Assembly (NCBI GenBank): GCA_013373015.1
Contig: JABXIQ010000024.1
Coordinates: 1-45,181, forward strand
Length of the DNA stretch: 45,181 nt
DNA from: Kangiellaceae bacterium
GTDB lineage: Bacteria; Pseudomonadota; Gammaproteobacteria; Enterobacterales; Kangiellaceae
Reading direction: 5' to 3'
Both the position numbers and the translations under genes were made by a program. The notes under the pieces were generated by a model. That model did no database searches, was not told the DNA's origin, and saw only the letters and a list, made by a program, of their open reading frames with translations. Shown here one piece after another: positions 15,911-28,006 of this stretch. Numbering within the stretch: the first letter of the stretch is position 1; the number at the start of each line of letters is the position of its first letter.

Positions 15911-16609
15911 TTATTGATTCAGCCAAATAGAAGCCAGCATCATATCTTCTGGTTCGGTAATTTTCAGGTTCTTGCGATTACCAATAACTAGGCTAGGACT
16001 AAACCCTTGTGCTTCCATAGCTGAGGCTTCATCAGTCACGAGCAAATCATTTTGTATTGCTAAATCAATGGCTTGCGCCAACTTTCCAATTTCAAAAAAC
16101 TGCGGGGTTTGTGCTAGCCAAATAGTTTCTCGAGGAATGGTTTTATCAATAGTTAGCCGTGCATTACTGACTTTTACTGTATCAACCGATGGAATGGCTA
16201 AAATAGCACCATCAGCTGAATTCTCTCTAGCACGAATCAAATTATCAATATGATGACTGGATAAACATGGTCGCGCTGCATCATGCACCATGACCCAGTC
16301 ATTCAAACCACCTTGCTCAATAATATAATTGAGCGCATTCAAAACAGAGTTGGCTCTTTCCTCACCACCAGCGACAGTAATAATTTTTTGATGAGAAGAC
16401 ACTTTCAACTTTGACCAATAGCGATCATTGGGATGTAAAGGAACGACAACTTTGTAAATTGAAGAATGTTCTAGAAAGTTACTTAAGCTGTGCTCGAGAA
16501 TGGTCTTACCGTCAACTTCTAAGTATTGCTTAGGAAGATCTGACTGCATACGCGAGCCAATCCCAGCAGCGGGAATGATAGCCCAAATTTTCTCAGCGGA
16601 CGTATTCAT
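15911..16609 (-). CDS. ispD: 2-C-methyl-D-erythritol 4-phosphate cytidylyltransferase
   Basis: A 232-residue MEP-pathway nucleotidyltransferase. It has AIIPAAGIGSRMQSDLPKQY (CTP-binding glycine-rich loop and Lys), VHDAARPCL, IPSVDTVK, PRETIWLAQTPQ and VTDEASAMEAQG. AAGGAA about nine bases before the ATG at 16609 favours that start over an in-frame TTG at 16618. It follows ftsB as usual, but its normal downstream neighbour ispF is displaced by the histidine operon. Confidence 0.94.
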   Translation of the reverse strand: MNTSAEKIWAIIPAAGIGSRMQSDLPKQYLEVDGKTILEHSLSNFLEHSSIYKVVVPLHPNDRYWSKLKVSSHQKIITVAGGEERANSVLNALNYIIEQGGLNDWVMVHDAARPCLSSHHIDNLIRARENSADGAILAIPSVDTVKVSNARLTIDKTIPRETIWLAQTPQFFEIGKLAQAIDLAIQNDLLVTDEASAMEAQGFSPSLVIGNRKNLKITEPEDMMLASIWLNQ

Positions 16610-16627
16610 GTTAACCAATTCCTTGTA

Positions 16628-16906
16628 CTATTGACGTGAATCCAAGATCCGAAAAAATGTTTCGCCTTCTTTAATCATACCCAATTGATAGCGCGCACGC
16701 TCCTCTATAGCATCAGTTCCACTACGAAGGTCATTGATTTCCGCAAGAATCTTTTGATTACGATTAATCAATTGTTGATTCTCGGTTTTGATTTGCTCAA
16801 CTTTAGCTTGTTGCTGTTTTATTTGCTGAAAAGAAGACTGCCCGAACCACATTCGGTACTGTAGAGCTACAAGTAGCGCAACTAAAATCAAAGCAATCCA
16901 TTTCAT
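16628..16906 (-). CDS. ftsB: Cell division protein FtsB
   Basis: A 92-residue bitopic protein: short N-terminus, one membrane helix (about 3-20), a coiled coil (about 28-62, rich in Gln/Glu/Lys/Asn) and the conserved IEERARYQLGMIKEGETFFRIL C-terminal segment. FtsB joins FtsL and FtsQ in the divisome and helps activate FtsWI. eno-ftsB-ispD is the standard order. It ends just before ispD. Confidence 0.93.
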   Translation of the reverse strand: MKWIALILVALLVALQYRMWFGQSSFQQIKQQQAKVEQIKTENQQLINRNQKILAEINDLRSGTDAIEERARYQLGMIKEGETFFRILDSRQ

Positions 16907-16973
16907 AAGCGTAACAATGCCAGAAAATTAAATTAATGAAAAGTCAAAGTTAAAATTTTTACATCCTTAAAAC

Positions 16974-16996
16974 TAAGGGCTCATGACGAGCCCTTA
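16974..16996 (-). terminator. Hairpin downstream of eno
   Basis: A perfect 9-bp stem, TAAGGGCTC (16974-16982) with GAGCCCTTA (16988-16996) and a five-base loop, lies 13 bp after the eno stop. On the minus strand it is followed by GTTTTAAGG, so the U tract is short. It probably terminates or attenuates transcription between eno and ftsB. Confidence 0.6.
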
Positions 16997-17009
16997 ATCA
17001 ATCAGTCAA

Positions 17010-18305
<1,296 letters not shown>

Positions 18306-18323
18306 CTAAAAATAACAATACGA

Positions 18324-19184
18324 CTACAATAAGTTACCACATCCAAAATTGGTGATACTATCTTCAACAAATCCAGCTTTTTTAACCACAGCATCTAACT
18401 CTTTCATTACAGTCAGCATTTCTTCAATGCGGTACATAGGGAATGAGTTGGGGCCATCACACTTAGCCACCGCTGGGTCGGGATGTGACTCCATAAAGAC
18501 ACCCGAAACTCCTGCCGCAATTGCCGCACGAGTTAATACGGGTATAACCTCACGTAAACCACCTGACGATAAACCTTGTCCACCAGGTAATTGGGCTGAA
18601 TGAGTTGCATCATAAACAATAGGACAACCCGTTTCGCGCATAATTGATAAAGAGCGCATATCCGAAACTAGATTGTTATAACCAAAAGAAACGCCTCGCT
18701 CGCACACCATTATCTGGTCGTTGCCAGTTTCGCGAGCTTTATCCACCACATTCTTCATATCCCATGGCGACAAAAATTGGCCTTTTTTGATGTTAACGGG
18801 TATTCCTGGTTCACACACTTTACGAATAAAGTTAGTCTGACGACATAAAAAGGCAGGAGTTTGCATGACATCAACTACAGCAGCAACTTCATGCATAGGC
18901 GTATCTTCATGAACATCTGTTAACACTGGAACGCCAACTTGATCTTTGACTTTCTGTAAAATCTTTAGGCCATTTTCTAAACCAGGGCCACGAAAACTTT
19001 TGCTTGACGAACGATTAGCCTTATCAAAAGATGATTTGTATATGTAAGGAATATCCAGCTTATCGGTGATTTCTTTCATATAACCTGCAGTATCAATGGC
19101 CAATTGCTCACTTTCAATCACGCAAGGGCCGCAGATCAAGAAAAAAGGTTTATCTAAGCCAACTTCCCAGTCCAATAATTTCAT
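18324..19184 (-). CDS. kdsA: 3-deoxy-8-phosphooctulonate synthase
   Basis: A 286-residue KDO-8-phosphate synthase, condensing PEP with arabinose 5-phosphate for lipopolysaccharide core synthesis. It has [84 protein letters not shown] and [22 protein letters not shown] before the ATG at 19184 favours it over a TTG at 19187. pyrG-kdsA-eno is a conserved gammaproteobacterial cluster. Confidence 0.95.
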   Translation of the reverse strand: MKLLDWEVGLDKPFFLICGPCVIESEQLAIDTAGYMKEITDKLDIPYIYKSSFDKANRSSSKSFRGPGLENGLKILQKVKDQVGVPVLTDVHEDTPMHEVAAVVDVMQTPAFLCRQTNFIRKVCEPGIPVNIKKGQFLSPWDMKNVVDKARETGNDQIMVCERGVSFGYNNLVSDMRSLSIMRETGCPIVYDATHSAQLPGGQGLSSGGLREVIPVLTRAAIAAGVSGVFMESHPDPAVAKCDGPNSFPMYRIEEMLTVMKELDAVVKKAGFVEDSITNFGCGNLL

Positions 19185-19226
19185 CAAGTCACCTACTTTA
19201 ATCGTGCTTATCGCTACGTTAGTATC

Positions 19227-21152
<1,926 letters not shown>

Positions 21153-21659
21153 CTATTTACAACGATTAGGCCGAATGGTGGCACTCACTGGCGCACCAGC
21201 ACTGCCATCAGGACCTTGCGGTGTATACTGATACTTCACTTCTTCAAAGTTCAAAGTCACATTCTCAGTTAATCGACTTTCGCCGCCCGAACCACCTGTA
21301 CTTACGGAAGAAACATAAAGGTTTTTAAAGTCCAATATAATATATTCGAGACTAACACCACCACTCCGTCTAACAGTTAGCTTTGCGTTCGGATAAACGA
21401 CGCCATCAACATGCCCCATTAATAATTGAGGAGATGCTAAGTCAGCATATTTAACCAATGATATATCCTGAACGCAGGTAGAGCGACCATCAGATGATGA
21501 ACCCCAAGACCACGCTAACACATCAATTTCGTCTCGATGCCTTACATCCAAACTTTCCCCTTGTACTCCTTCAATTTTAAGGAACATGTCCACTGCTGCG
21601 ATAGATGGAGCCTGAAGAGCAAAGAATAGAACGCTAAATAAAGATAGTTTTTTCAACAT
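21153..21659 (-). CDS. Hcp-family protein with signal peptide
   Basis: A 168-residue protein. Residues 1 to about 22 form a clear Sec signal peptide (MLKKLSLFSVLFF..., cut near SIAA). The mature part begins VDMFLKIEGVQGESLDVRHRDEIDVLAWSWG, the opening of the Hcp family whose hexameric rings build type VI secretion tubes. True T6SS Hcp is cytoplasmic with no signal peptide, and no other type VI gene is in the window. This is therefore more likely one of the exported Hcp-like proteins of unknown role. Two mature cysteines, in STCVQD and the C-terminal NRCK, could form a disulfide. A Gly/Ser-rich loop (STGGSGGES) lies near residue 120. It is an accessory gene in the mazG-pyrG gap. Confidence 0.8.
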   Translation of the reverse strand: MLKKLSLFSVLFFALQAPSIAAVDMFLKIEGVQGESLDVRHRDEIDVLAWSWGSSSDGRSTCVQDISLVKYADLASPQLLMGHVDGVVYPNAKLTVRRSGGVSLEYIILDFKNLYVSSVSTGGSGGESRLTENVTLNFEEVKYQYTPQGPDGSAGAPVSATIRPNRCK

Positions 21660-21951
21660 AGTAAATCCTTTTGTTGGTCAGAGAGCTATCCAATCTACTC
21701 CTATTTTTGAACTTTAACCACTGTCACTATTCTTTACACAACTCCTATCAAAATCTGTTAGTAACTAGCACTTTTTGCTAGTTCAACTAATGTAAGTGCT
21801 TAGGTTTTAAGTGTCTACCACATGCTACAAATCTTTTACTATTCACAGATAATACTTTAAGAAACAACTCTTTACAGATTCCTGACAGCAAATAATTGCA
21901 ATAAAAGAAATAATAAATGCTAATTAATAGGAGTCTGAATCTGAGAAACTT
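21660..21951. other. AT-rich divergent intergenic region
   Basis: This separates the Hcp-like gene from the divergent LolA-like gene and must hold both promoters. The only structure I see is an 8-bp hairpin, AACTAGCA (21763-21770) with TGCTAGTT (21776-21783), without a U tract. No small gene or strong promoter pair could be supported. Confidence 0.4.
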
Positions 21952-22737
21952 ATGAAATTTATATTGTATATATTAATAGCTTTATCAGCATACGCAGCAA
22001 AAGCCGAGCCAGATTATAAATCAACTGAAACCAAGTTAATTATCAAAAAAATGATACAAGCTCATGGAGGCTATGAGAAGTGGAGCAAGGCGCCATCCAT
22101 TCGTTTTGATAACGTTATGCATAATAACTACCATCAAAAGGAGCAATTTGCCTGGTGGATAGCTCATGAAGTGATAGATCAAAAAATGCGACAAGTTTAT
22201 CAGGACTGGCCTATGGATAACGCAACAATAGGCTTTGATGGTAAGGCCGTTTGGCAAAAAAACTGGCAAAAAGGAAACCCGCCAGAGTTCATGGTTCATT
22301 TTTTCTATTATTTTGTGAACTTGCCTTGGATAACGCAAGATAACAATGTGGTTCTTTCTGCTGTTGATAAATTCAAATGGCCAGGCCAAGAAAAGGAGTT
22401 TTATCAAATCAAAATGACATTTAAGGGCGAAGCTTCAGTTGGCAAATCATTAAAAGACTACTTTGTGTTATACATTGACCCAGATACTTATTTATTGAGA
22501 GGTTATCAGTATGCAACCGGTTACGAGCCTTTTCTTGAGCTAATGGGGTTAAAAGGTAAGTATGAAGTATTCGGTCCTTTATGGAGAACAATAACCAAAT
22601 ACACTAATGTGGATGGATTAATTTTCCCTGCTGCATTTCGAACGATGCCAGAAGCTGATGAACGTATTGTCGGCAATCATGTAATCTTAAATATCGAAAT
22701 AGACAAACCTTTTGATTACTCCAAGGCTAAGCCTTAA
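21952..22737 (+). CDS. Secreted LolA-like protein of unknown function
   Basis: A 261-residue protein with a Sec signal peptide (residues 1-about 18, ending AYAAKAEP). The mature part begins with an IIKKMIQAHGGYEKWSKAPSIRF segment. Such AHGGxExW openings are typical of periplasmic proteins with a LolA/LppX-like half-barrel, including DUF6503-type families, and the alternating beta-rich body (FDGKAVWQ, FVLYIDPDTYLLRGY, FPAAFRT) fits. No catalytic residues are apparent. It may bind a hydrophobic ligand, but this is analogy only. Its last 11 bp overlap the end of the convergent msrA fusion. The AGGAG upstream is 19 bases from the ATG, so the start is not strongly supported. Confidence 0.6.
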   Translation: MKFILYILIALSAYAAKAEPDYKSTETKLIIKKMIQAHGGYEKWSKAPSIRFDNVMHNNYHQKEQFAWWIAHEVIDQKMRQVYQDWPMDNATIGFDGKAVWQKNWQKGNPPEFMVHFFYYFVNLPWITQDNNVVLSAVDKFKWPGQEKEFYQIKMTFKGEASVGKSLKDYFVLYIDPDTYLLRGYQYATGYEPFLELMGLKGKYEVFGPLWRTITKYTNVDGLIFPAAFRTMPEADERIVGNHVILNIEIDKPFDYSKAKP

Positions 22738-23569
22738 GCAAATGCTGATGCTCTTTGTGTCTTTGTAAATACCTCACAGTATATGTGCAAATGGGTTTAA
22801 CTTTTAATCCCATTTGTTCTATTTCTGTTAAAGTTAACTCCATCAAAACTGAGCCATAACCTTTTCCACGCAGTGCAGTAGGAACTTCGGTATAGTCCAA
22901 CGATAAATAATCGCCGTGATGGCTATAACGCAACATGGCGTATTGATTAGGTTCAACTTCTACCAAAAACTGTTCTTTATCCGCTTGATGTATAACGCGC
23001 GGTAACTCGGGTTTAACATTAGACTGAGCCTCGACAAGTTTATCCGCATGCTTTTGCCTGAGCTTTGCCAATTTAGGTTCAATAACAATAGAACAATAAC
23101 GATTTTCTGGGTTACGATTATAATAATCTTGATGATAAGCCTCAGCGGAATGAAAAATCTCCAATGGAGCTAACTCTGTAACAATCGCTTTATCAAATAA
23201 CGGCGCTAACTCTTCAATCAGTGCTTGCGCTGTGCTTTTCTGCTCATCATTATGATAGAGAATGATCGAGCGGTATTGAGTACCAATATCTGCACCTTGC
23301 CCATCTTTTTGCGTTGGGTTATGGCTGGTCATAAAGACTTCCAGCAGATCCTTATAACTTAGAATATCTGGGTTAAAGCTCACCTGAATGACTTCGGCAT
23401 GGCCCGTTGAACCACTACAAACCGAGTTGTAATTGGGTTCGGAGTCATGACCAGCCGCATAACCCGAAACCACCTTAGTCACGCCCTTGAGCTTTTGGAT
23501 AATGGCTTCCACACACCAAAAACATCCGCCACCAAAAGTGGCTTGCTGTATATTATCTGTTTCACTCAT
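22727..23569 (-). CDS. msrA: MsrA fused to NATD1-like GNAT domain
   Basis: A 280-residue two-domain protein. Residues about 8-175 are peptide methionine-S-sulfoxide reductase, with GGCFWC (catalytic Cys16), STGHAEVIQV, DIGTQYRS and EAYHQDYY. Residues about 190-280 match the small GCN5-related acetyltransferase family typified by NATD1: LDYTEVPTALRGKGYGSVLM (acetyl-CoA loop RGKGYG at 234-239), then GLKVKPICTYTVRYLQRHKEH. The fusion could couple repair of oxidised methionine with acetylation of a small amine or protein, but the acetyl acceptor is unknown. It overlaps the mazG stop by 8 bp and converges on the LolA-like gene. Both domains look intact. Confidence 0.88.
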   Translation of the reverse strand: MSETDNIQQATFGGGCFWCVEAIIQKLKGVTKVVSGYAAGHDSEPNYNSVCSGSTGHAEVIQVSFNPDILSYKDLLEVFMTSHNPTQKDGQGADIGTQYRSIILYHNDEQKSTAQALIEELAPLFDKAIVTELAPLEIFHSAEAYHQDYYNRNPENRYCSIVIEPKLAKLRQKHADKLVEAQSNVKPELPRVIHQADKEQFLVEVEPNQYAMLRYSHHGDYLSLDYTEVPTALRGKGYGSVLMELTLTEIEQMGLKVKPICTYTVRYLQRHKEHQHLLKA

Positions 23570-24404
23570 CAGAATTACCTTTCAAATGTTGTTTGGCTTG
23601 TTGCCATGCACTTTCTAACTGCTCTAAAGATGAATCAGAAAGAGATTTGTTACGCTCAGATAAGATCCTTTCAAGTTCCCGGAACCGTAATTCAAACTTT
23701 CGATTAGCTTTTCTTAAAGCACTTTCAGCATCGAACTCTAAATGTCGCGAAAGGTTAACAACCGCAAACAACAAATCTCCAAGCTCTTCTTCCATGTTAG
23801 CTTTATCTTGATTATCAATTGCCTGTTTCAACTCAGCAACTTCTTCTTCAATTTTTGCGATAACGCCATTAACATCTGGCCAATCAAAGCCATGGCGCCC
23901 AACTCGTTTTTGTATTTTCTGGGCAATGGATAAAGAGGGGAAGTTTATCGGCAAATCATCAAGCAAACTTATATTTTTCGAATTTTTTTTCGTGCGCTCA
24001 AGCCTTTTTTGTTCGCGCTCAAGCTGTTTTTGCCGCTCCCATTTGCGTTTTAATTCGTCATCAGAAGTATATTCTTGCTCACCAAAAACGTGGGGATGGC
24101 GCATTTCAAGTTTATCAGCCATCTTCTGTGCAATTGACTCAAAATCAAAGCGCCCTTCTTCTTGCCCAATTTGGGCATAAAACACAACTTGAAATAACAA
24201 ATCACCCAGCTCACCATGCAGTTCCTCGTAATCACCTTGCTCAATGGCATCTGCAACTTCATACGCTTCTTCTAAGGTATAAGGCACTATCGTTTCATAA
24301 GTCTGCTTGCGATCCCAAGGGCAGCCCGTTTCAGGATCGCGTAACGCTCGCATGATATTAAGTAAGCGCTGAGTTTGCGGCAGCTCTGTTAAAACCTTAA
24401 CCAC
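23562..24404 (-). CDS. mazG: Nucleoside triphosphate pyrophosphohydrolase MazG
   Basis: A 280-residue tandem-domain MazG that hydrolyses NTPs and dNTPs to monophosphates and can moderate ppGpp stress. Domain 1 has LRDPETGCPWDRKQT and EEAYEVADAI...ELGDLLFQVVF. Domain 2 has GFDWPDVNGVIAKIEEEVAELKQAI and EEELGDLLFAVVNLSRH. A Lys/Arg/Glu-rich linker separates them. No ATG exists near the N-terminus. I use the GTG at 24404, which has a distant GAGG and overlaps the relA stop by a few bases. A TTG at 24422 is the alternative. relA-mazG is the normal neighbourhood. Confidence 0.92.
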   Translation of the reverse strand: MVKVLTELPQTQRLLNIMRALRDPETGCPWDRKQTYETIVPYTLEEAYEVADAIEQGDYEELHGELGDLLFQVVFYAQIGQEEGRFDFESIAQKMADKLEMRHPHVFGEQEYTSDDELKRKWERQKQLEREQKRLERTKKNSKNISLLDDLPINFPSLSIAQKIQKRVGRHGFDWPDVNGVIAKIEEEVAELKQAIDNQDKANMEEELGDLLFAVVNLSRHLEFDAESALRKANRKFELRFRELERILSERNKSLSDSSLEQLESAWQQAKQHLKGNSDE

Positions 24405-26634
24405 GACGTCGAACCACCTCAAATACGTTCGGTAGCTGCTTTAATAGACTGGTGACTTTATGTAAATCATCAATTGCGCTTAACTCCACCTCTAAATTGA
24501 TTACCACTTTTTCATGATTTTTATGCGTGTTCATATCTGTGATCGCAGCCTTTTCATTGGATATGATGGTAGTAATATCTTTTAGCAACTCCCGTCTATC
24601 AAATGCGTGAATGGTCAAATCAACCGCATAATGATTGCCTGACTCAGCTTCCCACTCTACCGGTAAAATTCTCTCTGGCTTATCGTTAATAGCCTTTTTG
24701 GCATGAGTACAACTTTTGCTATGAATAACAATACCGCGCCCCTGTGTGATATAGCCGATGATGGCCTCACCTGGCACAGGCTTACAACACTTAGCAATAC
24801 TAGTTAACAAATCGCCCACTCCTGATACCGAAATATCCCCCATTGATTTACGCTTACTTTTTTTGCGTAAAACAGGAGTAATGTCTTGGCGTTTTGCTGT
24901 GTGCGGCTGCACGGCATCATGTAATTCTTGAGCACGATTGATAACTTGGTTAATGCCTAAATCACCCGTTCCAATTTTTGCCAACATCTCTATTTCAGCA
25001 GACAAATGTAGCTTTGCAGCCAGTTCCGCATAATCAATATTCCGTAAATCCGCGCGACTCAACTCCTTATCCAACAGCTCTTTGCCGGCATTGGCATTAT
25101 CTTCTTTATCGAGTTTATTAAACCATTGCTTAATCTTCGAGCGAGTACGGCTAGCCGCGATATAACCATTATAGGGCACCAACCAATCACGACTTGGCGC
25201 CTCATCTTTCTTGGTCATAATCTCAATCACATCACCACTTTGCACCTGATAAGTTAGTGGCACTATTCGACCACTGACTTTGGCACCAATGCAGCGATGC
25301 CCAATGGACGTATGAATACGGTAGGCAAAATCAATAGGCGTTGATCCTACGGGTAAATCCACCACCTTACCGCCTGGAGTAAAAGCAAACACTCGATCTT
25401 CAGACACAGATGTCTGAAATTCTTCCATCAACTCATCTGGATTTGCATCCGCCAATTCCGATTGCCATTCTAATAACTGGCGCATCCAAGCAATTTTCTC
25501 ATCTACGCCAACTTTAGCAAGATTTGCGCCTTCTTTATAAGCCCAATGAGCAGCAATACCTTTTTCCGCTTCTTCATGCATTTGGAAAGTACGTATTTGA
25601 ATTTCTAGCACATTACCTTGCGGCCCCAGAACAGCGGTATGGATTGAGCTATAACCATTCTCTTTTGGCGTTGCCACATAATCATCAAACTCTTTTGGAA
25701 TATGTTGCCATTCACCATGCACTATCCCTAATGCACCATAACAATCTTGTACGCGCTCAACTAAAATGCGTACCGCTCTAACGTCATAAATCTCTTCAAA
25801 CGGTAAATTTTTACGCTGCATTTTCTTCCAAATACTGTAAATATGCTTTACCCGCCCAGTCACCTCACCTTTAATGTGCTCTTGTTTGAGTTTATCGCTT
25901 AATATCTTAATTACTTCATCAATATACTTTTCGCGAGCAACACGTTTTTCTTTTAGGCTTTTGGCAATTTTCTTATAAGTTTCAGGCTCAAGGTAGCGAA
26001 ACGCCAAATCCTCAAGCTCCCACTTAAGTTGACCAATACCTAAACGATTAGCCAATGGGGCAAAAATATCTTTTGTTTCCTTAGCAAAGGCAAGCTGTAA
26101 TTCACGGCTCGAATTTTTGATATGACGCAAAGAAATCACACGGTCAGCAAGCTTTAACAACACTACGCGCGCATCATCAACCATCGCCAATAGCATTTTA
26201 CGCAAGCTTTCGACCTGCTGACTATCCTGCTCAGGATCATCTTGATGTTGCAATGACTCTTGCTGCAACGCACGAATAGCTTCCATTTGACCCGCACCCT
26301 GAACCAGATCAGCAATTGACTTGCCTACTTTATCTTTAATCGTCTCAACTTTAACCGCTTCAGCGATCACTGCTGGTAACAAAATAGCCGCAGTTAACGT
26401 ATCCGTATCAGCATTGAAATGAGTCAACACCTCAGCCAGCTCTAAACCCGTAGCCAAAGTATTTAACTTTAAAATCGGCGTTTTCGAAACATTCTTCTGC
26501 GCAAGCTCAACCGCTAAAGCCATCTTCTTAACGGCTTTGCTCGGTAGCTCTAATTGGTTTAACGCAAGCCAAGCCTCAAAATCAAACTCGCCCTGCTCCA
26601 CTAATTGAAAAATATCGTGATCTTTACGCTTCAT
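24397..26634 (-). CDS. relA: GTP pyrophosphokinase RelA
   Basis: A 745-residue stringent response synthetase making (p)ppGpp when uncharged tRNA enters the ribosome. The N-terminal hydrolase domain is degenerate (LLPAVIAEA where active enzymes have an HD motif), as in RelA but not SpoT. The synthetase domain has YDVRAVRILV, EFDDYVATPKENGYSSIHT (the EFDD acidic signature of RelA) and EIQIRTFQMHEEAEKGIAAHWAYK. TGS (about 400-465, VFAFTPGGKVVDLP), a conserved Cys/His region (IAKCCKPVPGE...SKSCTHA) and a C-terminal ACT domain follow. Length equals E. coli RelA. It is overlapped by mazG. Confidence 0.95.
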   Translation of the reverse strand: MKRKDHDIFQLVEQGEFDFEAWLALNQLELPSKAVKKMALAVELAQKNVSKTPILKLNTLATGLELAEVLTHFNADTDTLTAAILLPAVIAEAVKVETIKDKVGKSIADLVQGAGQMEAIRALQQESLQHQDDPEQDSQQVESLRKMLLAMVDDARVVLLKLADRVISLRHIKNSSRELQLAFAKETKDIFAPLANRLGIGQLKWELEDLAFRYLEPETYKKIAKSLKEKRVAREKYIDEVIKILSDKLKQEHIKGEVTGRVKHIYSIWKKMQRKNLPFEEIYDVRAVRILVERVQDCYGALGIVHGEWQHIPKEFDDYVATPKENGYSSIHTAVLGPQGNVLEIQIRTFQMHEEAEKGIAAHWAYKEGANLAKVGVDEKIAWMRQLLEWQSELADANPDELMEEFQTSVSEDRVFAFTPGGKVVDLPVGSTPIDFAYRIHTSIGHRCIGAKVSGRIVPLTYQVQSGDVIEIMTKKDEAPSRDWLVPYNGYIAASRTRSKIKQWFNKLDKEDNANAGKELLDKELSRADLRNIDYAELAAKLHLSAEIEMLAKIGTGDLGINQVINRAQELHDAVQPHTAKRQDITPVLRKKSKRKSMGDISVSGVGDLLTSIAKCCKPVPGEAIIGYITQGRGIVIHSKSCTHAKKAINDKPERILPVEWEAESGNHYAVDLTIHAFDRRELLKDITTIISNEKAAITDMNTHKNHEKVVINLEVELSAIDDLHKVTSLLKQLPNVFEVVRRRG

Positions 26635-26735
26635 CGCGCCAACTACTATTTATCTGCTTAGAATTATTGAACCATTTGTTTTAACAAAAAAACTAACCGA
26701 TGAACACACCCATAATTGATATATTTGTAACAATA

Positions 26736-26763
26736 TCGACATAAGCGCTAAAGTTAGTATAAA
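26736..26763 (+). promoter_or_regulatory. Candidate promoter for the 122-residue membrane protein
   Basis: TCGACA (26736-26741) and TATAAA (26758-26763) are spaced 16 bp, each five of six consensus bases. The expected start site is about 40 bases before an AGGAGG ribosome binding site and the ATG at 26812. Confidence 0.45.
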
Positions 26764-26811
26764 GTTATCAAAGATAAGCTATGACAAAAACTCATGTATT
26801 AGGAGGGAATC

Positions 26812-27180
26812 ATGGATAGAAAGTATCTAGTCACCGCTTTGGGCTATGCCATTTTAGGCATGGTTTTAGGGATCTATATGGCCAGCACCAAAAACCATAT
26901 CCAACACGTCACACACGCCCATATCTTACTGATCGGCTTCGTCGTCTCATTCGTCTATAGCGTCTGCTATAAACTTTGGATTAACGAAAACCACTCAAAA
27001 TTAGCTAGTATCCAATACTGGCTGCATCAAATCGGAACGCTCATCATCATTATAGGCCTTTATTTGATATATGGTAATCATGCCGCAGGCAATATTATCG
27101 GTCCAATCCTTGGCATTGGATCATTATCGGTATTGGTTGGAATGGTCTTAATGAAGGTTTTGGTGATAAAGAGTAAGTAA
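26812..27180 (+). CDS. Four-helix membrane protein with His motifs
   Basis: A 122-residue integral membrane protein with four predicted helices (about 7-24, 37-57, 66-84 and 94-117). The second helix begins HIQHVTHAHILLIGF, an arrangement of His residues recalling haem- or metal-binding helices of oxidase-like small proteins, and HQ and NH follow later. I do not know its function. A near-perfect AGGAGG precedes the ATG, suggesting strong translation. It stands between relA and rlmD, which are neighbours in many relatives, so it is an accessory insertion divergent from relA. Confidence 0.65.
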   Translation: MDRKYLVTALGYAILGMVLGIYMASTKNHIQHVTHAHILLIGFVVSFVYSVCYKLWINENHSKLASIQYWLHQIGTLIIIIGLYLIYGNHAAGNIIGPILGIGSLSVLVGMVLMKVLVIKSK

Positions 27181-27262
27181 GCATTAATTAAAAATAGCAA
27201 GCTCTAACTAAATTATTAATGATAATATAAATTACAAACCTCAATATTTAATCGAGACATTT

Positions 27263-27991
27263 ATGTTTTTAGATAGTTTTTTTATATTCTATTTCATAGG
27301 AATGGCACTAACAGCATTCCTTATTTTTCATTTTTATACAAAAAGCAAAAATAACACAAAAAAGAAACTGTCCGAAGAAAGCAACCGAATAATAAAGTAT
27401 ATCGCGGGAATTGAAGCAGTAGAAATTGCCGATCATCTTTATTTTTATGCTTATAGCCACTCCGATGACAAGGTAGTTTCGCCATTATTCAAAGATATCG
27501 GATCAATGGCAGAGTTTGCAAGTAAGAATCTATTGCAAAGAGATGGTGAGCATGATTATGACTATTGGTTGAAACTGTCAAAATTATCACAAGAAGAGTC
27601 AAACTTATCCACTGAAAGATATATAGTAACACAAAATGATATAAAGCAATTTAATATAGGTTTAAAGCAGGTTGAAAATACTGGCACTTTAAACCCTAAG
27701 TTGCCCCAAAATCCATTTTTCGAGTACATTTTGTTTGATTTGTGCAGAGAGAACTTACAAGTGGACATATTTGAACCTTTAGAAGAACATGCAAATAATA
27801 TCTCTCTAGATTTAGATGATATTAACGGCAGTGAAGTATTTGAATTATATGAATATATTAGCGGCAACGAATCCAATTACAACGGCATAAACCCTAAAAG
27901 CGCAGCGGCTGTTGTTAAAGGATTTATAAGCATAATACTTTCCAACTCTCAAAGTGGTTGGCAAACGACATTTAAATCATTGATTGATTAA
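27263..27991 (+). CDS. Orphan protein with N-terminal membrane anchor
   Basis: A 242-residue protein: one membrane helix (about 4-24), a basic stretch (KSKNNTKKK), then a soluble cytoplasmic-type domain rich in Asp, Glu, Asn and Ser. No catalytic motif or known family is recognised. It has an AT-rich codon pattern and a weak ribosome binding site (CGAGACATTT). It sits between the four-helix protein and a 100-bp nested palindrome, in a segment inserted between relA and rlmD. These signs suit recent acquisition but do not prove it. Confidence 0.55.
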   Translation: MFLDSFFIFYFIGMALTAFLIFHFYTKSKNNTKKKLSEESNRIIKYIAGIEAVEIADHLYFYAYSHSDDKVVSPLFKDIGSMAEFASKNLLQRDGEHDYDYWLKLSKLSQEESNLSTERYIVTQNDIKQFNIGLKQVENTGTLNPKLPQNPFFEYILFDLCRENLQVDIFEPLEEHANNISLDLDDINGSEVFELYEYISGNESNYNGINPKSAAAVVKGFISIILSNSQSGWQTTFKSLID

Positions 27992-28006
27992 GTTGAAAGG
28001 TGATAT

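Noticed and set aside
21153-21659. Part of a type VI secretion gene cluster
   Set aside because: No sheath, baseplate, VgrG or ClpV gene lies in the window, and the signal peptide is incompatible with a normal tube protein.
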